Below are positions 34,508 to 43,592 of a stretch of DNA of 64,000 bases, piece after piece (the stretch's first letter is position 1; the number at the start of each line of letters is the position of its first letter). Below the pieces are notes generated by a model. That model saw only the letters and a list, made by a program, of their open reading frames with translations. It had not been told where the DNA came from and made no database searches. Origin of the DNA: Pseudalkalibacillus sp. SCS-8 (GTDB taxonomy: Bacteria > Bacillota > Bacilli > Bacillales > Fictibacillaceae); the NCBI RefSeq assembly GCF_040126055.1, contig NZ_CP143541.1, forward strand, positions 2,790,001 through 2,854,000, in the 5' to 3' direction. The position numbers and the translations under genes are program-made.

Positions 34508-35350
34508 ATGAACCTTACAGAAACGCGCACGTATCGGACAATTGAAGAGGCTTCAAAGGATGTATTAGAAGTCATCAGTAAGTTTGTTGATGTTAACACA
34601 TTTTTTGTTGCGAAGAATGATAAGAAAGATGTGGATATCATTCAAACGTTCAACCGAGATGAGGTCATTTTGGAATCCGGGTTTGAAACCCTGTATAAGG
34701 ATTCCTACTGACAATTCATTGTCAGAGCAGGTCGTGAACCTCTCATCATAGAAGATCTATTGTCGCATGAGTTTACAAAGGACATGGAAGTTACGAAAGC
34801 ATTAGGTGGCGGGTCGTTGATTGGTATACCAATCTACTACAGTGATGGTGAAAATTACGGTACTCTATGCGGGATGGATCTTAGACCGCATAAATTCACT
34901 GAAGAACATATTGAACTTTTTAAAGCCATGGCTAGTTTACTAGGGAATGTGCTTGATTTAGATAAAGCAAACTCGAAGGTTCAAACGTTATCTGTTCCAT
35001 TGGTACCAATCTCACAAGAAATTGCCATACTTCCGATCATTGGGGATGTTGATGAAGAACGTACGGACAGAATTATGGAAATTACCTTAGCTGAAAGCAC
35101 GGATAGGCAGTTAGAGTACCTTATTCTCGATTTGTCCGGCCTTGTGAATATTGATTCGAACAGTACAATCAATCTTATGAAGATTGGAAAAACATTGAAA
35201 CTATTAGGTGTACAAGCCATCATCACCGGTATCCGTCCGGAACTTGCCATAAAAACCATTCAAGGAAATAGTGATTTTGAGCAACTCATCGTTAAAGCAA
35301 ATCTTGAACAAGCATTAAATTATATCGGATACAGTCTTGTAAAAGATTAA
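34508..35350 (+). pseudogene. GAF-STAS protein gene interrupted by an in-frame TGA
   Basis: Two open stretches (34508-34711 and 34712-35350) are in the same frame and separated only by TGA at 34709-34711. Upstream part: first half of a GAF domain (YRTIEEASKDVLEVISKFVDVNTFFVA). Downstream part: GAF second half (REPLIIEDLL, GGGSLIGIPIYYSDGENYGTLCGMD) and a STAS domain (LILDLSGLVNIDSNSTINLMKIGKTLKLLG). GAF proteins of this type commonly have Cys after the Tyr at this spot, so TGC/TGT to TGA is the simple explanation. Everything else is intact, so the mutation is recent, or read-through occurs. Intact relatives resemble RsbR-like stress-signalling proteins. Confidence 0.85.
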
Positions 35351-35355
35351 AAATG

Positions 35356-35385
35356 AAAAGGGTGCCCATTTGGCACCCTTTTTTA
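35356..35385. terminator. Bidirectional terminator
   Basis: AAAAGGGTGCC / GGCACCCTTTTTT with a five-base loop, between convergent genes. Confidence 0.92.
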
Positions 35386-35396
35386 CTCGCTAATCA

Positions 35397-35750
35397 TTAT
35401 TTCATTTGAATCAATTCAATTTGTTCACCGCTTGGTGCATGCACAAATGCTGTCCTCCAACCGTTTTCCAGAAGAAATGGACCCTCTTCCACAACGATGT
35501 CATCGTTTTGTTGAATAAATTCTTCTAGGTTACCTACCTGTAGGGCGATATGCATGTTAGAAGACTGTGTCAAATCTTTATCAACCGCAACCAGTTCGAT
35601 ACACAAATCTCCTATGGTGAGAAAGACGAGCATTTCTCCAAGCAGTTCCATCTCGTCGGTAACCTTAAAACCGAGCCTTTCATAGAACGTGATCGATTGT
35701 TCCAGGCAATTTGTTTCAATCCCGATATGATGAATCTGCATCCCATTCAT
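35397..35750 (-). CDS. VOC-family (glyoxalase-like) protein
   Basis: 117 aa single-module VOC protein. Two beta-alpha-beta-beta-beta motifs with metal-ligand positions filled: His in IHHIGIET, Glu in IELVA, His in NMHIALQV and Glu in GEQIELIQ. It overlaps the QueA-like gene by 4 bp (ATGA), so it is translated with it. The substrate is unknown; methylmalonyl-CoA epimerase-like and glyoxalase-like activities both occur in this fold. Confidence 0.85.
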   Translation of the reverse strand: MNGMQIHHIGIETNCLEQSITFYERLGFKVTDEMELLGEMLVFLTIGDLCIELVAVDKDLTQSSNMHIALQVGNLEEFIQQNDDIVVEEGPFLLENGWRTAFVHAPSGEQIELIQMK

Positions 35751-36811
35751 TCATTGTCCCTCTCCAAAATCAAATTGATATCACCAAATTCATGCCAAAG
35801 ATACTTATGATCGATAGCCTTTTGATATGCAGCTTTCAATAAATGGGGCTTGATGAAGGCGGACAGCATATCAAGATGACTAGCCTTCGGTTCATGAAAT
35901 CCTGTCAGGAGGCCATTGACTACATTCAGTGAGAATGTTTCATCAATATGCAAATTCGTCCATCCCTTCTTCTCTACAGGTACACCTTGGGTATCAACCG
36001 CTGATTCAACCGCTCTCACCACCGTCGTCCCTACAGCAATGACTTTACCTCCCCTTAGCTTCGTTTCCTTGATAGCTTCAATCGTATTTGCGGGAACTTC
36101 ATACTCTTCAAGACTATCAGCTGGTCCGACATGCCATTGATCATTCCCATAATAGCTGAGTCCTGTATGAAGCGTAATGGTTGCAAGACCTACCCCTCTT
36201 TTTTTCAATCGTAATAACAACTCCCAGCTGAAGGCTCGACCAGCCGATACCATTTCCACTGAACCAGGAACGGTTCCATAAACCGTTTGGTAAGCAGTTA
36301 AAGGCCAATCATGCTGAATATACTCATACCGGATCGGTTCACCCAGGAGATAGAGCTGATTATACAACTCCTTTCCCCTCAGGGAAAAACAGATGGTGAC
36401 CAATGGAGTGCTCTTATTTTTAGACCGAACCACGGCTTTCAAAATCCGAGAGAAAATGATTTCATCGCCCTTTTGCACGGTAAAATGGATGAACAAGACC
36501 TTCCAGACAGAATTGCTTTTCCTTTGTCCTAATCGAACTTCGACCTCAGAAGCAATGATTTGGTTGCCCCTTCGTATATTCACCTTAAAAGAAGCCGGGA
36601 GAGTCCTGCTGATGTTCAAAATCAATAGATCCCCAGGTTTAAAATGTTCATCTATATTGTTAAATCGATCATGATGGATCCCTCCCGTTTTCCGGTCAAG
36701 AATGAGAAGCTTCACGTCATCCCTTCGTCCCCCCATCGATTCTGGAGGCCCTACCGCATTCAACTCCGTTGGCAAGTGGAATTCAATTGGATTCTTCGCA
36801 GCGAGCGCCAT
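35747..36811 (-). CDS. QueA-like protein (tRNA ribosyltransferase-isomerase family), divergent
   Basis: 354 aa from an ATG at 36811 with AAGGGG eight bases upstream. Clear QueA blocks: LILDRKTGGIHHDRF, PGDLLILN.SRTLPASF, YQTVYGTVPGSVE, VGTTVVRAVES, GWTNLHID, NGLLTGFHEPKASHLDMLSAF and FGDINLIL. The normally strict PTAGLHFT motif is changed to VSAGRAFS and the YPGY region is lost (HIDETF), so it is a paralogue rather than the ordinary queuosine enzyme. It lies between an SDR and a VOC gene with coupled starts. No other queuosine gene (tgt, queC-F) is near. Confidence 0.85.
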   Translation of the reverse strand: MALAAKNPIEFHLPTELNAVGPPESMGGRRDDVKLLILDRKTGGIHHDRFNNIDEHFKPGDLLILNISRTLPASFKVNIRRGNQIIASEVEVRLGQRKSNSVWKVLFIHFTVQKGDEIIFSRILKAVVRSKNKSTPLVTICFSLRGKELYNQLYLLGEPIRYEYIQHDWPLTAYQTVYGTVPGSVEMVSAGRAFSWELLLRLKKRGVGLATITLHTGLSYYGNDQWHVGPADSLEEYEVPANTIEAIKETKLRGGKVIAVGTTVVRAVESAVDTQGVPVEKKGWTNLHIDETFSLNVVNGLLTGFHEPKASHLDMLSAFIKPHLLKAAYQKAIDHKYLWHEFGDINLILERDNE

Positions 36812-36816
36812 TACAC

Positions 36817-37539
36817 TCACCCCTTTTGAGCGACAAACCGTTTGGCTTCTAATCGCTCGCCATTCTCTTTTGATTCATTTGAGGCAAGATAGACGAATAC
36901 ATCAGTCAAATCTTCAGGCTCGGCTAATTCATAATCACAATCCGGCACTGCGAGCTCGTGCATTTCCGTGTTCATTTCACCCGGGTCGACCATATTGATC
37001 CGTACTCCTGTATCCGAAACTTCGTCAGCCCAGATTCCTGTCATTCCTTCAAGAGCAAACTTTGATATCCCATAAGCCCCCCATCCAGCATATCCGACAT
37101 TGCCAGCTTCTGAAGTGACATTAATGATGGAACCAATTCTTCGCTGCAGCATTCCCGGTAGTACACGTTTAATCAGCTGGAAAGGTCCTCCGGCATTAAC
37201 TCGAATGACTTCCATGAAAGCATCAGTAGGATAATCAGATAGAAATGGCATTGGGCTTGGTCCAAGCTTAGAAGCATTATTAATAAGGACATCAATTTTT
37301 CCATAATGAGTTTCCGTCAATGAAACAAAACGCTCGATATCTCTTGCATCCGAAGCATCTGCTGTCACAGCTAAAACTTCTGCTCCTAATGCTTTCAGCT
37401 CCTTTTCAACCTCCAGGAGCTTCACCTCTCCTCTAGCACAAATGGCAAGATCGGCACCATTCATTGCAAAAGCTCTGGCCACTGCTCTTCCCAACCCTTT
37501 AGACGCACCCGTGATCATGACAACTTGTTTTTCATTCAT
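36817..37539 (-). CDS. SDR-family oxidoreductase
   Basis: 240 aa classical SDR. TGASKGLG cofactor motif, LINNASKLG, catalytic Ser in NVTSEAG and YGISK. CARGEVK after beta-2 suggests NADP(H). First gene of a three-gene operon; its last codons hold the ribosome-binding site of the QueA-like gene. AAGGAG precedes the ATG. Confidence 0.9.
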   Translation of the reverse strand: MNEKQVVMITGASKGLGRAVARAFAMNGADLAICARGEVKLLEVEKELKALGAEVLAVTADASDARDIERFVSLTETHYGKIDVLINNASKLGPSPMPFLSDYPTDAFMEVIRVNAGGPFQLIKRVLPGMLQRRIGSIINVTSEAGNVGYAGWGAYGISKFALEGMTGIWADEVSDTGVRINMVDPGEMNTEMHELAVPDCDYELAEPEDLTDVFVYLASNESKENGERLEAKRFVAQKG

Positions 37540-37708
37540 TTATAAAACAACTCCTTATAATGTGTAGTAGATTTACTATCAGTTTATTGGAGTTGATGGT
37601 CTGAATCATCGGAACGTGGATTGAACTTTACATACAAAAATGGACTTACCATAAGTCTTAGACCTCATCCGACTATTGATGTAGACGTTTGAATCGTTCT
37701 ATGAGAAC

Positions 37709-37738
37709 TAAAAAAGCACTAGAAAAATCTAGTGCCTT
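37709..37738 (-). terminator. Rho-independent terminator
   Basis: GGCACTAGA / TCTAGTGC stem with a 4-base loop and TTTTTTAG tail on the minus strand. Confidence 0.9.
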
Positions 37739-37750
37739 CAAAACGTTCTA

Positions 37751-38872
37751 TTATATCTCCTCTAATGCCCCGCTCACCGGATAATCCTCCAAATCAATTT
37801 CAAGCTGTTCCCCTAAAGCAAGTCTTGCAAGCTGGAATCCTAGATACGGTCCACTTGTCAGACCTGACGCTCCAAGACCATTTGCAATCAAGAGTCCATC
37901 CACTCCAGGAACTGTTCCAATGATCGGCAGAAATCCTGGTGTGTAGGGTCTGAAGCCTACTTTCGTTTCTAAAAATGTACTGTCTGACAACCCTGGGGCA
38001 ATCTCAATCGCTTTACTCAATATCTCCTGCATACCTCCTGCAGTCGCTCTATAGTCAAATCCGACATCATCCTCATGAGTAGCTCCAACCACCACTCTTC
38101 CACCTTCAAAACTGAGGAGATACTGGTTATTCGGTGGCATGACGACAGGCCACGTACTCGTATCCAATCCAGGCATTTCTAAATGAATGATTTGCGCACG
38201 CTGAGAATGGAGATTATACCTGTAGCCAAATGGCTTCAGCAACTCTTTAGACCAAGCCCCAGTCGTTAACATAACGCTATCTGCAAGGATTTCCTGCCCT
38301 TCAACTTGTACACCCGTCACTCGAGCCCCTTCGTATGACAGACATGCATCCCCTCTCATAATAGTTGTACCATGCTTTTCTGCAGCACGAATTAAAGCAT
38401 CACGTAAGGCACGCCCGTTGACTCGAGCTGCACCACTTACATGTACCGATCCAATCCCTTCTGATAAAGGTGGAAAGAGAGCTTTCGTCTCTTCTGGTGT
38501 CAATCGAGTAACTTCCCCGATTTCAGGCGCGTCCTCTCTTCGAGCCAAAGCCCTTTCCACAATCTTATCTAACTTTTTCTCATCGGTATGAAGGCTTATC
38601 GCGCCAACACGCTTATAACCCGTATCTGATTCGCCATCTCGTTCTAGTTGATCGATTAATTGTGGGTAATACCTCGCTCCGCCTTTGACGAGCCGATACC
38701 AAGCCTTGTTTCGCCTCTGGGAAAGCCATGGACAGACGATTCCTGCTGCAGCTTCGGTCGCTTGCCCTTGGTCTTTTCGATCAACTAACGTAACATCCAT
38801 ACCCGACTTTGCTAGATGGTAAGCTGTGGAAGCTCCTAAAATTCCTGATCCAATGACGACATATTTTTTCAT
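37751..38872 (-). CDS. FAD-dependent amino-acid oxidase/dehydrogenase (DadA/YurR type)
   Basis: 373 aa DAO-family flavoprotein. N-terminal dinucleotide fold VIGSGILGASTAYHLAKSG with the ribose-binding VDRKD, then AAAGIVCPWLS, the substrate domain, and the C-terminal FAD motif FRPYTPGFLPIIG..GLLIANGLGASGLTSGPYLG. Likely oxidises a D-amino or N-methyl/imino acid; the acceptor is probably the respiratory chain. The substrate cannot be read from the sequence. Monocistronic. Confidence 0.9.
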   Translation of the reverse strand: MKKYVVIGSGILGASTAYHLAKSGMDVTLVDRKDQGQATEAAAGIVCPWLSQRRNKAWYRLVKGGARYYPQLIDQLERDGESDTGYKRVGAISLHTDEKKLDKIVERALARREDAPEIGEVTRLTPEETKALFPPLSEGIGSVHVSGAARVNGRALRDALIRAAEKHGTTIMRGDACLSYEGARVTGVQVEGQEILADSVMLTTGAWSKELLKPFGYRYNLHSQRAQIIHLEMPGLDTSTWPVVMPPNNQYLLSFEGGRVVVGATHEDDVGFDYRATAGGMQEILSKAIEIAPGLSDSTFLETKVGFRPYTPGFLPIIGTVPGVDGLLIANGLGASGLTSGPYLGFQLARLALGEQLEIDLEDYPVSGALEEI

Positions 38873-38959
38873 AGAATTACACCTTTTTCGAATTGTTCTT
38901 GATCTCTTTAGCCATTTTACAAGAGTCTTTCATCAAACTCAATCTGAGGGAAATGCAAA

Positions 38960-38991
38960 TAAAAAAGGCGATCCAATAATGGATCACCCTT
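38960..38991 (-). terminator. Rho-independent terminator
   Basis: AGGGTGATCCA / TGGATCGCCT stem with a short loop and TTTTTTATT tail on the minus strand, directly after the BASS transporter gene. Confidence 0.85.
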
Positions 38992-39975
38992 TCAGCTTCC
39001 TGTATGCCGTACTCTGGCTTTTTGATCTGCCAAATGTTCACGGTGTTCATTCATTTTTTTCTTCGACCAATAGGTTGCCAGGACCGGTCCTGAGATGTTG
39101 TGCCATACGGCAGCGATGACATTCGGCAGGGCAGCCAAAGGACCGAAGTGCGCAGCAGCTAAAGCAACGCCTAACCCAGAGTTTTGCATACCAACTTCGA
39201 TGGAAATCGCCCTTCTCTTACTTTCATCAAGCTTCATAAGACCAGCTACCGAATAACCCAATAGTAGACCGAGCAAATTATGCAGCATGACTGCTGAGAA
39301 AATCAAAAGCCCGGATGTTGTAATGCTTTCCACATTCGCACTCACGACAGCCGAAACAATCACAATGATCGCAATGACTGAAATCATCGGTACGATTGTT
39401 GCACCCTTTTCCACCGTCCGAGGAAAGAACCTTCGGAGGATGATCCCCAATGTTATCGGAAGGATGATGACTTGAATAATCGACATAAATAAAGCAATAG
39501 GATCGATTGGAAGCCATTGTCCCGCTAGCGCTAATAAAATCAATGGTGTGAAAATGGGTGCAAGCATCGTGGACAAAGAGGTCATGGATACCGAAAGTGC
39601 AAGATCTCCTTTTGCAAGATAAACCATGACGTTGGAGGCTGTCCCACCTGGTACTGAACCTAACAGCACCAATCCTGCAGCCAATGCAGGCGGAAGTCCC
39701 ATCAAGTACGCAATGCCCCATGCAATCAAAGGCATGATGATGTATTGGGCTGCTACACCGATAAAAACAGGAACTGGTTTTTTGAGAATCAGTTTAAAGT
39801 CTACAGGTTTCAACGTTAATCCCATACCGAACATGACGACACCAAGTAAAATCGTAATATAGCTCCCTAACCCGATGAATGGACCGGGCATGATATATGC
39901 AAGGAGTGCTACTGCAATGACCCAGACTGCAAAATATTTACCTGCTATACGACTGATGCGCTCCAGTACCTTCAT
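38992..39975 (-). CDS. BASS-family sodium-dependent symporter (YocS type)
   Basis: 327 aa, nine to ten helices. The conserved crossing-helix segments of the bile-acid/sodium symporter family are visible: PVFIGVAAQYIIMPLIAW, LLGSVPGGTASNVMVYLAKGD and SIEVGMQNSGLGVALA. It is coupled to the upstream GlcD-type gene by an ATGA overlap, which suggests that it carries the hydroxy acid used by that enzyme or its product; this link is inference. Confidence 0.92.
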   Translation of the reverse strand: MKVLERISRIAGKYFAVWVIAVALLAYIMPGPFIGLGSYITILLGVVMFGMGLTLKPVDFKLILKKPVPVFIGVAAQYIIMPLIAWGIAYLMGLPPALAAGLVLLGSVPGGTASNVMVYLAKGDLALSVSMTSLSTMLAPIFTPLILLALAGQWLPIDPIALFMSIIQVIILPITLGIILRRFFPRTVEKGATIVPMISVIAIIVIVSAVVSANVESITTSGLLIFSAVMLHNLLGLLLGYSVAGLMKLDESKRRAISIEVGMQNSGLGVALAAAHFGPLAALPNVIAAVWHNISGPVLATYWSKKKMNEHREHLADQKARVRHTGS

Positions 39976-41363
39976 CGTTGCTCCTTTTTCGTATGGATGA
40001 GTTTATGAGGATTCATGATCTCCTTAGGGTCAATCGTCATTTTTATTTTTTCCATCACATGAAGGGCTTTGCCATGTTCCCGCTGTTGGTATTTCATTTT
40101 TCCAACCCCTACACCATGCTCACCTGTACACGTACCACCTCGTTGTAACGCATACTCGACAATCGCTTCATTCAACTGCTCAGACTTCACTACTTCTGGA
40201 TCATCTCGATCAATCATGACGATCGCATGATAATTTCCATCTCCAACATGGCCCAGTAGACCACCAAAAAGTCCTAATTCATCTATTGTCTTTCTAGCAT
40301 GCTTGATTGCTCCAGCTAATTCGGTAATGGGTACACAGACATCCGTGACCATTTGTTTTTTACCTGGATGGCCATGAATGAAAGCATAGGCAAGGTTATG
40401 TCTGGCATCCCACAATTTGTTACGCGCCGCATTATCCTCTTCAAATTCAATTTCCTTACACCCATGATCTGCAACGATTTCCTTTGTGAACGCAACATCA
40501 TGTTGGAGCCCGGGTTCATTTCCATGGAATTCGAGAAACAATGTCGGCTTCTCCTGATACGTGGTTTCACTGTATAGATTGGTTTGTTTGATAGACGCTT
40601 CATCGACAAGCTCTACCCTCGCGATTGGAACGCCCGCCTGTAAGATGGAGACCACAGCTTCGACTGCGTTATCCACAGTAGGGAATGTCGCCCTTCCAGC
40701 TACAATGTGTTCAGGTATCCCGTACACCCGCAGTGTCAATTCCGTAATACAGCCAAGTGTACCTTCCGATCCAACGAAAAGGCTGTTCAAGTTATACCCG
40801 GAGGAAGATTTTTGCGCCATATTTCCAGTATGTATCACTTCTCCATCAGGAAGGACGACTTCCAAATCGCGCACTTGGTCACGCATCACACCATATTTGA
40901 CAGATGTCGTCCCGCTGGCATTCGTTGCTGCCATTCCACCGAGTGTTGCATCTGCTCCAGGATCCACTGAGAAGAACAGCCCGTATTTCTTCAACTCTTT
41001 ATTCAGCTGCATCCGTGTCACACCGGGTTGTACTTTAACAAGGAAGTCCCTCTCTCTTATTTCAAGCACCTTGTTCATTAGAGAAAAATCGATTGTGATG
41101 CCCTTATCGTAAGGAATGACATGTCCTTCCAAGCTGGAACCAATTCCGAAGGGAACGATCGGCGTTTCATACTTGTCAGCCATTTTCACAATGTCTCTTA
41201 CTTCTTCAGTCGATTCCGGAAAAACGACGATGTCAGGAGTATGGGGATCGTGATAAGACTCATCCCGACTATGCTGCTCCAAAACCGTTTCATTCTTCGA
41301 AACTTGATCCTCTCGTAAAAAGCCTTTCAATTCTTCAACTAGCATATCCGTTGTCGCGTTCAT
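39972..41363 (-). CDS. FAD-linked 2-hydroxy acid dehydrogenase (GlcD / D-lactate type)
   Basis: 463 aa from the ATG at 41363, six bases after GAGGAGG; the in-frame ATG at 41426 lies at the promoter -10 box and cannot be the start. FAD_binding_4 domain (about 35-215; VPFGIGSSLEGHV, DPGADATLGGMAATNASGT) and FAD-oxidase C domain (about 220-455; LLGHVGDGNYHAIV, GGTCTGEHGVGVGK). Oxidises glycolate or D-lactate to the 2-oxo acid with electrons to quinone. No iron-sulfur GlcF partner follows; the second gene is a transporter. Confidence 0.92.
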   Translation of the reverse strand: MNATTDMLVEELKGFLREDQVSKNETVLEQHSRDESYHDPHTPDIVVFPESTEEVRDIVKMADKYETPIVPFGIGSSLEGHVIPYDKGITIDFSLMNKVLEIRERDFLVKVQPGVTRMQLNKELKKYGLFFSVDPGADATLGGMAATNASGTTSVKYGVMRDQVRDLEVVLPDGEVIHTGNMAQKSSSGYNLNSLFVGSEGTLGCITELTLRVYGIPEHIVAGRATFPTVDNAVEAVVSILQAGVPIARVELVDEASIKQTNLYSETTYQEKPTLFLEFHGNEPGLQHDVAFTKEIVADHGCKEIEFEEDNAARNKLWDARHNLAYAFIHGHPGKKQMVTDVCVPITELAGAIKHARKTIDELGLFGGLLGHVGDGNYHAIVMIDRDDPEVVKSEQLNEAIVEYALQRGGTCTGEHGVGVGKMKYQQREHGKALHVMEKIKMTIDPKEIMNPHKLIHTKKEQR

Positions 41364-41417
41364 GGCAATCCTCCTCATTCTGGTAAAAGGTAGCGATGAA
41401 ATGATAAGTTGAAACGA

Positions 41418-41446
41418 ATTATACATAATAATCAGAATTTTTCCAA
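41418..41446 (-). promoter_or_regulatory. Sigma-A promoter of the glcD-type operon
   Basis: -35 TTGGAA (41446-41441), 17 bp, perfect -10 TATAAT (41423-41418), about 50 bp before the start codon. Confidence 0.75.
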
Positions 41447-41565
41447 CCGTTGATTTATATCAAACACCGGGCTATGATACTACTACCAATTAGGGTGGCG
41501 CTTTCGTACCCCAAACACGCAGAATTGGCAAGATTGCACCTCGAAAGAAGATTCTTTCAAAAATA

Positions 41566-41593
41566 AAGACTGCCGAATCATTCTCGACAGCCT
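41566..41593 (-). terminator. Rho-independent terminator of the permease gene
   Basis: GGCTGTCGA / TCGGCAGTC stem with a TTTATTTTT tail on the minus strand. Confidence 0.82.
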
Positions 41594-41626
41594 CATGAAC
41601 TCTGTAAGTGCACTTCATCATGATCT

Positions 41627-42931
41627 TCACTCTTCTTCATTTGCAGCTTTTTTAAGGAAAAAGTGTTCTCCAGCAAAGATGGCAATAATGAATACAATCG
41701 AAACGCCGACAATAAGCAGGTCGTTTATGGCCTTTACCCATAAGAAGGCTCCTAATACTACGGCATCCAAAAGTAAGGCCGTCAAGACGATGCCTTTATT
41801 CGCCTTCACCTTTCCACGCAATTTCTTGAATACTCCCCAATGGATGATCATGTCCATGACGAGGTATAGGATGGCTCCGACCGAGGCGATTCGACTCAAG
41901 TCAAACACTACCGTCAATACCATAGCCAACACGATCGTATATACTAGCGTGTGCTTTTGAATCGATCCCGGCATGCCGAAATGACTGTGGGGAATGAGCT
42001 TCATATCTGTCAGCATCGCAAGCATACGTGAAACGGCAAACACACTTGCTATGATCCCGCTAATCGTTGCAATAATCGCGATTGCTACCGTGAACCATAC
42101 ACCATAGTCTCCAAAAGCAGGCCTTGCTGCTTCCGCTAAAGAATAGTTCTTCGCTTCAATAATTTGGCTCAAAGGAAGGTTCGTGGAAACAGCCCATGCA
42201 AGAATCAAGTAAACGACTAGACTGATCAAAATCGAAAATACGATAGCACGACCCACGTTTTTCTTTGGTTCGACGATTTCAGAACCACTGTTGGTAATCG
42301 TCGTGAAACCTTTAAAGGACAAGATTGTCAAAGCAACCGCAGCTATGATACTTGCAATTGAGGCATCAGGGGCATTTCCGCCTCCTTCAGCTGGAGTAAA
42401 GGAAAATCCAGCGACCCATAAACCACCGATCGCAAAAATCATTAATCCGACAATTTTTAAGAGGGAGACGATGGATGTAAAGGTCTGGATGAAGCTGTTC
42501 CCGGAAATGTTTATTAAGAAAGCAATCGCCAGTAATCCAACACCTAGCAATGGAACTAAAAAGTCAGGTTGATTTCCATCAAAAATTTGCAACGTATATG
42601 TGCCGAATGTACGAGCAACAAGACTCTGATTGATGACCATCGAAATCGCCATCATCATCGCCGCTGATGCGGTAATCGTCCCTTTCCCATATGCTTTTAC
42701 GAGGAACATTCCGATGCCGCCTGCAGAAGGATATTCGTTACTCATTTTCACATACGAATAAGCGCTGAATCCTGTAACAATTCCACCAACAATAAAAATA
42801 AGCGGAAACCAAACTCCCGCAAGTTCGGCAACTTGTCCAAGCAACGCAAAGATACCTGCACTGATCATAACTCCTGTACCTAAGCCGATTGCTCCAATTA
42901 ACGTGATACTATTCTTTTTGTAATCTTCCAT
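41627..42931 (-). CDS. APC-family amino-acid permease
   Basis: 434 aa, twelve helices. The TM1 break GLGTGVMISAGIFALLG and the TM6 region ALTILSFKGFTTITNSGSEIVEPKKNVGRA fit the APC superfamily. The rather short loops and polar C-terminus are normal. Substrate unknown, most likely a neutral or branched amino acid. GAGGTGA precedes the ATG. Monocistronic with its own terminator. Confidence 0.9.
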   Translation of the reverse strand: MEDYKKNSITLIGAIGLGTGVMISAGIFALLGQVAELAGVWFPLIFIVGGIVTGFSAYSYVKMSNEYPSAGGIGMFLVKAYGKGTITASAAMMMAISMVINQSLVARTFGTYTLQIFDGNQPDFLVPLLGVGLLAIAFLINISGNSFIQTFTSIVSLLKIVGLMIFAIGGLWVAGFSFTPAEGGGNAPDASIASIIAAVALTILSFKGFTTITNSGSEIVEPKKNVGRAIVFSILISLVVYLILAWAVSTNLPLSQIIEAKNYSLAEAARPAFGDYGVWFTVAIAIIATISGIIASVFAVSRMLAMLTDMKLIPHSHFGMPGSIQKHTLVYTIVLAMVLTVVFDLSRIASVGAILYLVMDMIIHWGVFKKLRGKVKANKGIVLTALLLDAVVLGAFLWVKAINDLLIVGVSIVFIIAIFAGEHFFLKKAANEEE

Positions 42932-43045
42932 AGACTCACCTCGTTAGCACTTCTCCCTATTATCCCCTTAACGTGCGTAAGTCTATAACGCACTATAACC
43001 TCAAAAACCCGATAGTTTACCTATACCCAGTTTGGTATAAATAAA

Positions 43046-43083
43046 AAACAGAGAATGACCGAAATTCATCAAGTCATTCTCTG
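43046..43083 (-). terminator. Rho-independent terminator
   Basis: GCAGAGAATGAC / GTCATTCTCTG with TTTTTTATT tail on the minus strand. Confidence 0.9.
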
Positions 43084-43091
43084 CCAAACGT

Positions 43092-43577
43092 TTATTCCTT
43101 AATTTCTCCGTTCCAACCGACCACTTTCCATTCGCCAGCGACCTTTTCCGTATAGAGCACAACATACTTGGAGTCAATATGATTTCCATTGTTCGGATCA
43201 AAGGTATCACAAGTTATGAAGTGATTCATGTGGTCATCCTTGAAGTTGGTTTCCATTACATTACGGGTCGCTTTACCAGTATTATAGTTCAACGTTTTAG
43301 ATGGACCTTCGCATTCATTTATAAATTCTTTGAAAGCCTTCCAGTCTAATGTTTTTCTAGCATTAGCGAAGACGGATTCATCTTTAATCGTATTCCATTT
43401 CTTTTCTGAAATTACATACTCACTGTTCTCACTATCCACTTTTGCATCATATACGACTGAATCAATCATTTCATAGGGCTTCGTATATAGATTTTTTATG
43501 TAGAAATACCGGCCAAACCAAATGGTTAATCCGATGAAAACGATAACAATGAATACGATACTGATTTTCTTAAACAT
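43092..43577 (-). CDS. Hypothetical membrane-anchored protein
   Basis: Not recognised; 161 aa. N-terminal helix (about 5-26, IVFIVIVFIGLTIWFGRYF) then an extracytoplasmic domain with two cysteines (NECEG, ITCDTF) that may pair, ending EWKVVGWNGEIKE. It starts 15 bp after the SH3-nucleotidyltransferase gene and is probably co-transcribed with it. Confidence 0.72.
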   Translation of the reverse strand: MFKKISIVFIVIVFIGLTIWFGRYFYIKNLYTKPYEMIDSVVYDAKVDSENSEYVISEKKWNTIKDESVFANARKTLDWKAFKEFINECEGPSKTLNYNTGKATRNVMETNFKDDHMNHFITCDTFDPNNGNHIDSKYVVLYTEKVAGEWKVVGWNGEIKE

Positions 43578-43592
43578 ACCTTCTCCTTCTGT

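Noticed and set aside
34709-34711. Selenocysteine codon in the GAF-STAS gene
   Set aside because: The neighbouring fdhD and moaA make Sec tempting and the likely residue is Cys, but the hairpin at the TGA is too short and wrongly placed for a bacterial SECIS, and the family is not a selenoprotein family.
36817-37539. 3-oxoacyl-ACP reductase (fabG) as the name of the SDR
   Set aside because: The motifs are common to all classical SDRs and no fatty-acid synthesis gene is near, so a specific name is not justified.
41491-41510. T-box-like AGGGTGG sequence
   Set aside because: Only the first seven bases match the T-box antitermination sequence; there is no Stem I, no specifier loop and no downstream gene in that direction.
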